64,000 bases of DNA, taken from the NCBI RefSeq assembly GCF_010015585.1, contig NW_022985095.1, forward strand, positions 62,001 through 126,000, written 5' to 3'. This stretch comes from Eremomyces bilateralis CBS 781.70 (lineage: Eukaryota; Ascomycota; Dothideomycetes; Eremomycetales; Eremomycetaceae). This document shows positions 11,110-21,182 of the stretch, in pieces. A program made the position numbers and the translations under genes. Within the stretch, counting starts at the first letter, position 1. The number at the start of each line of letters is the position of its first letter. Below the pieces are notes generated by a model that saw nothing but the letters and a program-made list of their open reading frames with translations, was not told the DNA's origin and made no database searches.

Positions 11110-13002
11110 TCAGCATCAGCCCAGGCCTAATCCATCCCACACCACAGCCACCTGCACATCGGGTGGGGGTTCATATCCAGCGACGGAGCAGCGTCCACTG
11201 TGACCGCTGACCAGTATCCAGACTTTCGGATTTGGGAGGACTAGCTTCTAATTTTACAGACAGAATCTACATTTGCGTGTAAGGGCACGTTATCTACAAG
11301 TAGCTCTCACCTCGGAAGCTCCAATTTCCAACGCGTTTACTTGAATCACCAGTCCGATATGTCGCCATGACCGGGCGGTTGAATTGCCAGAGGGAGTTTG
11401 TCGTGACTCTGGAGAACGTCCGGATTCGGAAGTAGGCATAGGCAGATCCGAACTGAACCCAACGGGTAGTCGACGAGCCATATCAGAAGCACTCCTGAAT
11501 TGGTCCAGAGAAGAGCTCGAGATGTTACTCGGCGACGATAGGTGATAGATGAAAACGGGTTCTTGAGGGTCATCGGCACTTCACTCTCGCCCCCATTTTG
11601 AGCTTATATTCAGATTATTCATCGGTAGTATCGGTGGGATATCAAGCGGAATCAAAATCGGCTGACAGATATAGAATTCTCCGGGTTGTCCGAACTACCA
11701 GAAGGACGGCTCAAGGACTTCACCTCAATCGAGCCAGAGTGCGTACACTGGCAGACTAGTTTTACCACGCAGAGGATGCCTCAACTGTCAACTGTCTTCT
11801 GATTAACAAAGTCCAACTTCTTTGCGACCAAAGGTCTCAGACTCATCATCAAACCGGGAATCCGACGAGCAATTGCATGCGAGATCACCACGGTCAGCAT
11901 CCTGCACCAGTTTGAAGAGCATACTGGTCGGTTAGGTCCCTCGACGCTGGCCAACCTTCTCGTTTCTGGATTCGGCCCCCTTCAAAGAGCATCTGGTCCG
12001 ACCCTGCGCTGCGTCTCATGCCTCGCAAAGCGGACCATGAATTGGCCCCCAACGATGTCCTATTCACCCCCAATCCTCCATGCCTGGGCTGGAGCTTGGA
12101 AGATCTCACATCGATCTCTGAGCGCCGTTAGAATGTCTACACGCAGTCTCTATGGTCATTTCTCGACATCACCGTCGTTGTGCCCTACTTCGGATGTTGG
12201 ATCCTTCGAATGCGCAAGATCAACGTTCTCCGGACGAAACGGCCTGGCTTATGGTTCAGCTTCTCACAGTATTCGGGTCACGGTGGCATCTAAGGGGTAT
12301 TGGAGGATGGCCTCCCCAATAGGTCATAGAGCCGATCAAAGCGGAGGATGAGCTCTGTTAGACAACGTTTTCTAGGCTGAATCTTCGAGGCAGGGCAGCG
12401 AGCCACAGGCATAGGCTGCCAAGTATAGGAAACTGAAACTAGGCAATCTACTGGCATTTGTATTAGTGGTTCGATTCTTATCCCTTCGGAACACTCACAT
12501 AATACCTGCAGCATGGGAGATATGTGGAGGAGCGAATGGACTGAGCAGTCCTGGGAAGTTTGATATTGTTAGAACCACACGACGATGCCTCCGGATCCTT
12601 CTAATGTGTGATCAAGAATTCACACAGTTAACAGATTCGAATGGAATGGTAGGAATGTCAGAAAAACAGTGCACAAGTTTGGTACGGTAATTAATGGTGA
12701 CCACATCCGCTCGCTCCCTCAACTCACCTGGTTCGGCTGAGCCACAGCGCCACCTGAGGTCTAGGGTCCAAGTCGCACACAACAACGCTGGCGTGGCTGG
12801 TGACATGACTGACATTTGCCTGTATCGAGGTGATCCCACAACGTCACCTCTTCTTCAACCTAAACAACTACTTACCCCTAACCTCACCTTGTACCCATCC
12901 CGCACTCCCGCCTTCCTCTGAATATCCTTAGGTGACTCCGCATCCTACCCCCTTCCCCTCCTCGGCTTTGGTCCTCGGTTTTCTTTTCGTCACTCCTTCA
13001 CA

Positions 13003-14253
13003 ATGGCCTCTGAGGATCAGGATCAGAAGGTCACCCTCGACCCTACCTACGATCATTATGACTTCCCCGTCCACAGCGCTACCGAGCGACCCGGCCACCC
13101 GGGCCATACGACCCCCGAACAGGATGCCCAGGTCTTTCAGCTGCGGTCCCTGTTGGAGCAGGAGGGGTACAAAGACCGGTTGGACACATTGACAATGGTG
13201 CGGACATCGTGGCTGGTGGGAAGCCCGCGCTAACATGGCATCTCCAGCTGCGATTTCTTCGAGCACGAAAGTTTAATGTAGAGGCATCTAAGAAGATGTA
13301 TGGGCTCCTGCGTATCGTTTCGTACGCCTTTACTAACGGTTTGGGATGTCAGGTTCATTGACTGCGAGAATTGGCGCCAGGAATTCAAACTCGACGATCT
13401 TGTGGTGAATTTCGACTACACGGAAAAGGCCCAAATCTTCCAATATTACCCTCAATACTACCACAAAACGGACAAGGTAGGACACGCCATCACCCGTCGT
13501 GCGGACTGTGAACAGCTGCTGACACGTCGGTAGGATGGCCGACCGGTGTACATCGAACAGCTCGGCAAGATCGACTTAGCCGCCATGTACAAAATCAGTA
13601 CCGGCGACCGGATGCTCAAGAACCTTATCGTCGAGTATGAGAAAATGGCTGACCCCCGCCTCCCGGCCTGCTCTCGTAAAGCAGGCCACCTCCTCGAGAC
13701 CAGCTGCACGATCATGGACCTGAAAGGCGTCGGCCTCGGCTCCGCCTCCTCGGTCTACGGCTACCTCAAGCAAGCCTCCGGTGTCTCGCAGAACTACTAC
13801 CCGGAGCGCCTGGGCAAGATGTACATCATCAACGCCCCCTGGGGCTTCTCCACCATCTTCTCCTTCATCAAGGGCTTCCTGGACCCCGTCACCGTCGAGA
13901 AGATCCACGTCTTCGGCGGCGGCTACCAGGCCACCCTCCTGGACCAGGTGCCCGCGGAGAACCTGCCCAAGGCGTTCGGCGGCACGTGCGAGTGCGCCGA
14001 TGGCTGCGAGCTCAGCGACGCTGGCCCGTGGCACGATCCGCAGTGGGCGAAGCCCGCGTGGTGGCAGGTCAAGAAGACGGAGCAGGAGGCTAAGAAGCCG
14101 GAGGATATTGCGACGGAGGATGCGGCGGGGTCGGCTAGTATACCCGCCGAGTCCGGAGAGGCGGCGACGGTTGAGGGGGCTGCCCCGGCCGAGGCCAAGC
14201 CGGCGGATGCGCCGGCCGCGGCGACTGACACTCAAAAGGCACCCGTAGCATAA
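13003..14253 (+). CDS. SEC14: Sec14-type phosphatidylinositol/phosphatidylcholine transfer protein (CRAL-TRIO)
   Basis: Cytosolic lipid-exchange protein of the Sec14 family that supports Golgi secretion by coupling PI and PC metabolism. Predicted 362 residues in four exons (13003-13197, 13248-13297, 13353-13476, 13534-14253), with introns of 50, 55 and 57 bp. The CRAL-TRIO N-terminal part carries [18 protein letters not shown], rebuilt across two junctions. The lipid-binding lobe carries [43 protein letters not shown] and a final [10 protein letters not shown] block. The last 70 residues are an Ala/Glu/Pro-rich tail. The first intron uses a weaker donor (GTGCGG), but both flanking frames and the motif agree. 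Its 3' end faces that of PEX5, 370 bp away. It could be a Sec14 paralogue; one window cannot settle that. Confidence 0.93.
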
Positions 14254-14623
14254 ATGACGCCGTTGGTGGTGCTAGAATTTTTCAAAGGGGCTTTTGGTAT
14301 ACCTGTTCTTTCCCCCTCACCTACCTATCGGAGAAATGCACACCTGTTCCTGAATGCGCTGGTCCACTCGCCTAAAGCAACCCGTCAGGATAGACAAATA
14401 TTAAACCCTTTTCAGTTAGCCTCAATAAACGCAGGCGGGCAACGACCTTTGAGATGATGGGATCACAACGACAGTGGTGTTTTGGAGTGAAATATGTGAT
14501 TTTAGACGCCAAGACCGGCGACAGACACTGCACACCTCCGGGATCTATATATATCCCTCCCAGTACCTCATCTGCTCCAAAGCGCTCGACAAATAATCCG
14601 CGACCCCCGGTCCTCCATGCCCA
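14254..14623. other. Convergent intergenic gap
   Basis: Terminator side of both the Sec14-type gene and PEX5. No gene or clear repeat is visible. Confidence 0.5.
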
Positions 14624-16679
14624 TCAGAATTCAAACTCCCCCCGAAACCGGTCGACGTCCATCTCCGGTCCAACGATGTCGCTCAAATCCCGCCGTCCCA
14701 TCTGGCTGAACACGCGTCGCAGGGTATCGTACAGGTTCGTGCTCTGGTTCTGCAGCAAAATCCGATCCACGTCCGCATCGCTAATGTTCGCCCCGTCGCC
14801 GCCGTCGCCGCCCGCCGAGCTGATCAGCTCCTTCGCCTTCTCGCGACTCTCGCGCTCGACGACGCGGTGCATCGCCAGGGCGCCCAGCAGGTGCTGCGCG
14901 GCCTCCTCGTAGCATCCGATGTTGATGCACGAAACGCCGAGATTGTACCGGGCACGGACGAAGTTTGGTCGGAGCGAGAGGGCGCGCTCGTAGGCTTGGA
15001 TGGCCTCTTCGCTGCGGCCGCTGTTGGCCAGCGTGGCGCCGAGACGGTTCCAGAGGAGGTGCAGGGTGCTTTCCTGGTTGGTGGTGCCGGCTTCGGTGCT
15101 GGCGAGCGCGGCGCTGAAGCAGTCGACGGCTTTGTCGTACTCTTCGGCGCCGTAGAAGAGCACGCCGAGGCCGACTTGGACATCGGGGTCCATCTGCTCG
15201 CCTTCGGGAGACATCTGGGCGGCGCGGATGAATAGATCGGTCACCTTTTCGTGAAGTTGGTGGCGGTCGGTGAAGCCGAGGTCGGTGCCGGAGTCGAGGG
15301 GTCCAGTGATTAGGGCGGGATATCGAACAGAGATCCAGCGCTCCAAGGTCCGGTATGCGGTGCTGTCGTAACCTTCGTTGGTGTAGGAGACCGCCAGTCC
15401 CATGAGCGCTTCAAGCTTGGATGGATCCAATGTGAGTGCCCGTTCCAGAGCTCGAATCGCCGGCGATTCCTTTTCGTTCTGGGCTTGCGCGGTCCCTAAC
15501 TTAACCCACGCATCAACGTGATCTGCGTTCCGTTGGACGGCAGCTTCGAATGCAAGCGCGGCAAGACTGAGGTTCCCACCGTTGTCCATAATATCCATCC
15601 CCTCCGCAAATGGATCCACGTGCGATTCGAACGGATTGTGTTCCTCGAATAGATATTCGCCCAACTGTGGATCTCGCAGGGAGGAATGGGTGTTCAGACC
15701 ATCGAAGCTATCCCACTGATCCAACCCGTCCATATTCAGTTCCGAGGGAAACGTGTTCTCTTCGTCCACGAGCGCCCTGGCGTGCGCCGTTTCAGCTTTT
15801 ATGCCTCGCCAGATGGATTCAAAATCCTCAAACGCGTCCGTCTCGTTGATAGGGTCTTGATTTTGGGGGACTGACCTGTCTAGATCTCCCAACTCTCGCT
15901 CTATGTCTCTTCGAGCCTGCTCGTCCACATCTTCTTCCGTTTGCGGGGCATCGAGAGATGCGAATTGTGCCTCCCAATCTTGGTCGTCAAGCTCGACCAT
16001 CCGTGCCTTGCCCTTCCCTTCGGCCTGCTGAGGTTGTTGCGGTTGTTGGTATCCCATCTGGTTGTACTGTCCGCCCATCATGCCCATGCCGCCCATACCC
16101 ATGCCCATACCCATACCGCTCATGCCCATACCGCCCATACCGTAGCCCATCGGACTCTGGTTCATCATCGACGGGGCAGCGGAGACGCCCGCGCTAGATG
16201 TGTGCGCGACCGGGCTCGAGTTCATCTGCTGGTATTTCGCGAACTCGGCGGGGTTGAATCCGGGGCCGTGGAAGCCTGCATCCATATGCTGCGGTGCTTC
16301 CACCCCAGGATCGAACTCAGCTGCCCACGCAGGGGAACCGCCGCCGTGGGCTCGTTCCAATTCTCGCCGCATCTGCTCCATGGCGAATGGAGAAGCGGGG
16401 CCAGGGCCATGTGGCAGTTGTGAGGGTTGCTGGGCGAATTCGTCTAACATCTATACCGACGTCAGCGGCTATCCTAAGCCGGCTCGGCATTTCGAAATCG
16501 GAGAAACATACCTGATCCCCTCCAGGACCTCCCGTCTGCGTCCTCATCCCCTCCTGCAGCCCTGGACCCCGCCCCACCAACCTGTCACGCTGGAGTGACT
16601 TGTCATCATGGACGTGCTTGGTGAACTGACTGAGCGGGTTGCTCCCGGTCGAGCACTCTGGGCCACCGAGGAAAGACAT
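14624..16679 (-). CDS. PEX5: Peroxisomal targeting signal 1 receptor
   Basis: Shuttling receptor that binds C-terminal PTS1 signals (SKL-like) and docks at the peroxisome. Predicted 664 residues in two exons (16512-16679, 14624-16450) with a 61-bp intron (16451-16511, GTATGT...TATAG). The start MSFLGGPEC carries conserved Cys9, the residue mono-ubiquitinated for receptor recycling in the family, followed by NPLSQFTKHV. WxxxF-type docking motifs are visible, including WAAEF near residue 98 and WEAQF in the acidic middle part. The C-terminal half has the TPR units, for example AWVKLGTAQAQNEKE, LWNRLGATLANSGR and ARYNLGVSCINIGCYEEA. A Gly-Met repeat of about 30 residues is encoded at 16075-16145. 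Length and order fit a complete fungal PEX5. Confidence 0.97.
16075..16145 (-). repeat. Gly-Met hexanucleotide repeat inside PEX5
   Basis: A run of GGTATG/GGCATG-type hexamers (minus strand) encodes alternating Gly and Met. It stays in frame and lies in the disordered N-terminal half, between docking motifs. Confidence 0.75.
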
Positions 16680-17210
16680 GTCTACCGAGCAACGAGGGGA
16701 ACACGATAGAATGGGATTTGTAATCGACCGGTCCAACCGTTCGTGGTATGGTGTTATGACGTTCTTCGAACCTGTCGATTGGAACTATTCTGGTAGAAGT
16801 AGGGAAGGCAAATAAAGGCCAGAAATGAAGCACCAAGAGGTTGACAGGTAGAGGAGCTCGTGCAATAAATTCCTTAAATTCATGGAGCTCGGTAACTTGG
16901 ATGTATCCTGATATTGCTCAACGTGATTCGGACTCGGAGCAGGTGGCGACGACGGATGCCCTCCCGAGGTTAAGGCGTTAATTAAGGCCTTAAGGGCGGG
17001 CCGTAAGGCACCAGTTTCCCGTCTTAGGCACCTAAAGATTCCGTTGCATGTGTTCCTCCATGGTGTACTGAGGTAATTATTATGTATGGTGCTCGACAGA
17101 ACATATTTATTTCATCAAGAACGGAATAGTATTTTGAGATAAATGATAAGTTGTCTGTCCAAAACTGGAGTACATAGTAAATCCTACTAGCACCGTTCAC
17201 TGGGTGTAGA
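16680..17210. other. Intergenic, PEX5 promoter
   Basis: PEX5 promoter and leader, then AT-richer sequence beyond the uncertain 3' end of the ankyrin gene. No further gene seen. Confidence 0.5.
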
Positions 17211-19558
17211 CTACAAGCCATATGTTCGCTGTACAAGACCTACCATCATCCCTTTATCGATATCCGGCTGTTGACAAAGCAAATCGACAATATCGAAGTG
17301 CCCACTCTCCGCAGCGTGAGACAGGACTGTCCGACCATTCATATCAGCCTTGTTGATATCGAGCTTGAGCTGCTGCCGATTTCCTAAATCCGTGCTGTTC
17401 ACCCGGGGGACCGTCCGCTGAGATAGCAGTAAGAGCCTTTGCACCCCGTCATGAAAGCCCTGTGAAGCCGCATAAGACAACGCAGAACGGCCGTACAGGT
17501 CTAACGCATTGAAATCCAGGTCCACTCTGCTTGACAGTAGTTCAATCATATCCACGCGCTGCCTGAGAGATGCTATAATCAACGCAGTGCGTCCATGATG
17601 ATTTCCAATGTTCAGGTTGACTTCTGGACATTCAAGAAGGACTTCGAGGATTTCGGTGTTAAGGTGTCCCACGGCAATATGGAGAGCGGTGCCTCTTTCA
17701 TTTACGTCCGTGTAGTTCACATCTTGCCCTCCTTTCAGAAGCAATAGGCTCAGCACATGTTTGTGCCGCTCCCTCGCGGTCTTGATGATCGGGCGACCAA
17801 GAAAGACCTGCTTGCCAGAATCTAAGTCTAGAATGTCCTGGATATAGGCGTGGAATCCCTCACTGGCCATGATGAGATTAATCGGAAGCATTGTACTGCT
17901 CTGCTCCAAATGACGCCATAATGCCGAGCTTAGTCTTCCAGAATTTCGAACGGCGGTGCTCAACTGGAAGAGTCTTGTGATACCGTCGTTGTGTCGAAAT
18001 TGTGACCTTGGATCTTTTGCGCTGCAACCATAGGGATTATGAATGTCCGCAGTGACTCCCCCGTCGCCTAAAAGAGCGAAGACGATGCCCAAATGACCTT
18101 GCCTGACAGCGTAATGGAGGGCTGTTAGCCCAGCCGCCGTGGTGATATTAGGGTCCAGATCCTTAGATTGGAGCAATCCTGAGCATGCGCTGATATTACC
18201 GACCGCTGCGGCGAAGTGCAAAGGCGTAGCAAGCCATCTGTTCTTCGCGTTTACGTCTGCTCCTCTTTCAACAAGTCTTTTTATCACCTCGGGATTATCG
18301 GATTTCCAAGATCCTAGATGGAGTGGGAAGTTCCCGAAAGAGCGCTTGGTGTTGGTATCGTAGTCTACCGTTTCCAGGAGCCTGAGGATCATGTCAGAAC
18401 CGCCAGAGCCGTAGCGGAACAGCACTGCGTGAAGCAGTCCATACCCCAGGAATCCCGACAAGCGGTATCCGCCAGCTTTCGAAAATGCCTCTATTGATGA
18501 AGCGTCTCCGGTGGCTGCTGCGGGTAGAGGCAACGGCGAAGCGTTTAAAGTGGGGTAGATCCCTAATTCTTGTAGATGCGCACACATGCGCTCTTCGAAT
18601 TGTTGATAGCACTGGGTGAACTGAAGCCAGCCACTAAAAGGCATATAAGAGAAAGACGTGCCTGAGTAGTAGGCATAAGCTGCCCCATGATTTCCGGTCA
18701 TCCGCATGATTTTCATGGAATCCAAGTTTATGGTATGTTTAGAAATATCGACCATTCCGGAATCCAACTGAACAAGCAGTTGAGAGAACAGGAGCGCCTG
18801 TAGAGGCTCCTCAGACCCCGATTTTATGACCTTTAGGCGCAATATTTCTCGCAGATGTTCCATCCAGGCGTCATATATGGACCGGAGCTGATCTAGACTC
18901 GAGCAGACTTTATCCGCGACAGTTGTGTCGATGTTTCGAAATATTTCTTGGAGTTGAAATCCTTTTTTTGGTCTTGTGGATCGTCGAACGCAAAATATGT
19001 GCATAGTTCAGATGCTCTACCCTTGATGTGGCTCCATATTAGCTTGAACTCGGGAGGGTGGAGGAATCTGGGCTTTACGCACATCATTTGTACCTCCTCT
19101 AGCGAAGCCGATGAGGAACTCGAACTTTGGGGGGTTCTGCTTGTTTCATTCTCTGAGCAGGGAAATCCTTTCTGTTGGCACCGACCACATTTCTGGCCAG
19201 GCCTCCGCTCTGTTGGTAGGCACTTCGGCCAAGTGTTAGCCGCGCGAGAATGGTACCAAGAAATGAATTGAAATGAGTACTTGGAAGTTAAATGGAAGAT
19301 TTGAAAGGGCAGAACATTATTAACATAGAGCATATTCAGTGAACATGAGTATAAAAGACTGTAGCGGGCTATGTGAGAGGCAGTCTATCCGATTCAGGAT
19401 GCTCTGTATAGTGACTCGGTTGCCCTTATGGATAAAGGTGCCTGTCTTGCACGGTATGTATCCGGGGAACGTACTTTTTGCTTATCCCGACGACAATGCC
19501 TGCATTTCAAGTATTCCAGTTTTCGGTTTCTTCGCCGCCCAGTTCTTGCGGGTGGCAT
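17211..19558 (-). CDS. Zn2Cys6 DNA-binding domain fused to ankyrin repeats
   Basis: A probable nuclear regulator combining a fungal binuclear zinc cluster with ankyrin repeats. Exon 1 (19475-19558) begins MPPARTGRRRNRKLEY and holds CRHCRRDKQK. After a 252-bp intron (19223-19474; GTACGT, branch GCTAAC, acceptor GAAG) exon 2 opens with the third Cys and gives CGRCQQKGFPC, completing C-x2-C-x6-C-x10-C-x2-C-x6-C. The ankyrin part (17211-19004) has repeats such as ADVNAKNRWLATPLHFAAAV, TAAGLTALHYAVRQGH and ADMNGRTVLSHAAESGH. The two frames meet near 18970 with a -1 offset at a run of seven A. A 110-bp intron (18973-19082, GTGCGT...CAAG) would join them in phase, giving about 661 residues; an indel in the A run is the alternative. 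The 3' end is also uncertain, because a GTAGGT donor sits just before the stop. Confidence 0.7.
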
Positions 19559-20437
19559 TTCTTCAGAGAAATAAATAATCGGTTGCCTGGATATCGTTTG
19601 ATGGAGTTGAAAGCCGTAATTTGCAGAGTATGAAATGCTGGTGGACGTGTTCGGTATCGTCGGAGGTGGAGGAGTAAACTTCGAAGAAGATATCAAGGCG
19701 GTTCAACGGTCAAAGTCTCCGGACTCGGGAGGAGGACGCTAACCATCATTGACCAGCGTGAATAAAAATTGGCCCTGCCTGGCGACGGTGGGGAGGACCG
19801 AGGAAGACAATATTTAATGAACGGCCAATGACGCACCCGACGCACTGAAAAGACCTATGCGACGGTCTTGGAAAGGTGCCACACTACCGGACAATGTACG
19901 CCGTACGGAGTACTGCCATATTGACACTGAAGTCCCGTCCCAGTTGCTGGGGGTGTCGTAGTTCAATGTGACGGTCTTGGAAAGGTGCCACACTACCGGA
20001 CAATGCACGCCGTACGGAGTACTGCCATATTGACATTGGAGTCTCGTCCCAGTTGCTGGGGGTGTCGCAGTTCAATGCGACGGAATCGTGGGAGTTGTTT
20101 TGTTTGGAAATGTCATAGAATTCATGACCCACTTGCCGCATCTGGGCCCGGGTATCGCACTGAAGTGCGATAATGAGGTTGTTGATCCACTCTCGCAAGA
20201 GAAACGAGAGTTGACCTCACCATGCGACCTATGAGCTTCATCATGTCTACTAGATGTAAGCGGTGGCTCTCTCCATAAATATTTAATTGCTCCCAAAATC
20301 CTTTGCACTCGACGAACTGCAGTCTTGAATCTTTCTCTTTCACTCCTAAGTCTAAGTCCCTGCTAGTTGGATTGCTTCGCGGAGAATATACTTCGTTCTG
20401 TACGAAGATCGCTTCGCCTATGCTTTAGCTTTGCAAA
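19559..20437. other. Intergenic with tandem duplication
   Basis: Upstream of the Zn2Cys6-ankyrin gene. Contains the 109-bp tandem duplication at 19861-20078, annotated separately, and no supportable gene. Confidence 0.5.
19861..20078. repeat. 109-bp tandem duplication
   Basis: Two adjacent copies, 19861-19969 and 19970-20078, in exact 109-bp register. They differ at about six positions, and every difference I can find is a transition (C/T or A/G). Each copy contains CCGTACGGAGTACTGCC, so the motif TACGGAGTA occurs at 19904 and 20013. The sequence after 20078 keeps only GACGG of a third unit. Confidence 0.9.
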
Positions 20438-20593
20438 ATGGCTCCAGCCTTGCCACCGCCCATCGAATGGGCCAGTGTCGAGTCCGATGAAACCTCAGCA
20501 GCCTCGATCACCTTTGGCATCATTGCTAGCGTTCTCGGTATCGGTACGTTTGTGCTGGGATACATCCAACTCCGCCGCTTGATGAAATACTGA
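20438..20593 (+). CDS. Small single-pass membrane protein (51 residues), unknown function
   Basis: A 51-residue frame beginning MAPALPPPIEWASVESDE and ending RRLMKY. It has a Pro-rich, acidic N-terminus, then an uninterrupted hydrophobic helix of about 21 residues containing FGIIASVLGIGTFVLGYI, then a basic tail. That is a textbook tail-anchored or type I/III layout with positive residues on one side. I recognise no named family. The ATG has a good fungal context (AAAATGGCT). A GTACGT donor-like site inside the helix region and acceptor-like sites near 20690 mean a spliced longer product cannot be excluded. Chance is possible for so short a frame, but the ordered composition argues for a real gene. 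Confidence 0.5.
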   Translation: MAPALPPPIEWASVESDETSAASITFGIIASVLGIGTFVLGYIQLRRLMKY

Positions 20594-21182
20594 AATGTGG
20601 TAACGAGGGAACCTGACCATCCCTCGACCGAGTAAGTCACCCTCGTCAAGCGTGAAGCAGCGGCTAATAACCTGAGTAATAGATCCGGTATCCGCAACAC
20701 TCAATCGCAGAGTGGGGAGCACGACGGACATGATCTGACGAGCGTTCAATCGACTTAGCATTTGGCTTTGAAGGAGCGATGACAACGGCGCTTGTTTGGA
20801 AGACAATGAGATGCGATGTTTAGGTTTGGTTTGGTGTTCCTTAGGAGTATCGGCGTGGCACTAGGTGAGTTGAATAAAACAATGAAGATATATGGGTTGG
20901 ATCGCGAAAGCTTCCAACGTACCGACTCGTGTATTAGACTGCTGGAAGATAGTATACATGAATACCCAGGCGAAGTTGACTTTGTTCGCAAATTGTGTGC
21001 TTGAACATGGACGTCGCGCGTGACAATCCCCGCAACAAATGCTGACGATCATGGCCAACGGGAAGGAATCCGATTACAAACCCCGCAGATATGGTATTGA
21101 CAAGTAATGGAAGACAAGACAATAGAACCCAAATATCTGTCAGCACAGGGGTATCTTAACTGAAAAGAAACATGAACTCGAA
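20594..21182. other. Intergenic
   Basis: Downstream of the small ORF and of ALG6 (convergent). Nothing else recognised. Confidence 0.45.

Larger units (their letters stand above)
10756..13002. other. Intergenic, 2.2 kb
   Basis: No supportable gene. The proximal part is the UNG1 promoter, with a near-palindrome, an ACGCGT site and a small minisatellite (listed separately). The last few hundred bases before 13003 are pyrimidine-rich and look like the promoter and leader of the Sec14-type gene. Confidence 0.5.

Noticed and set aside
12468-12478. GGTTCGATTCT, resembling a tRNA B box
   Set aside because: No A box, no cloverleaf arms and no acceptor pairing around it.
13576-14248. Antisense and alternate frames over the Sec14-type gene
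   Set aside because: Arg/Leu/Gly-rich shadows of a GC-biased exon; the sense frame carries the CRAL-TRIO motifs.
14867-16598. Plus-strand frames of 122-160 residues over PEX5
   Set aside because: Antisense shadows of the TPR and Gly-Met parts.
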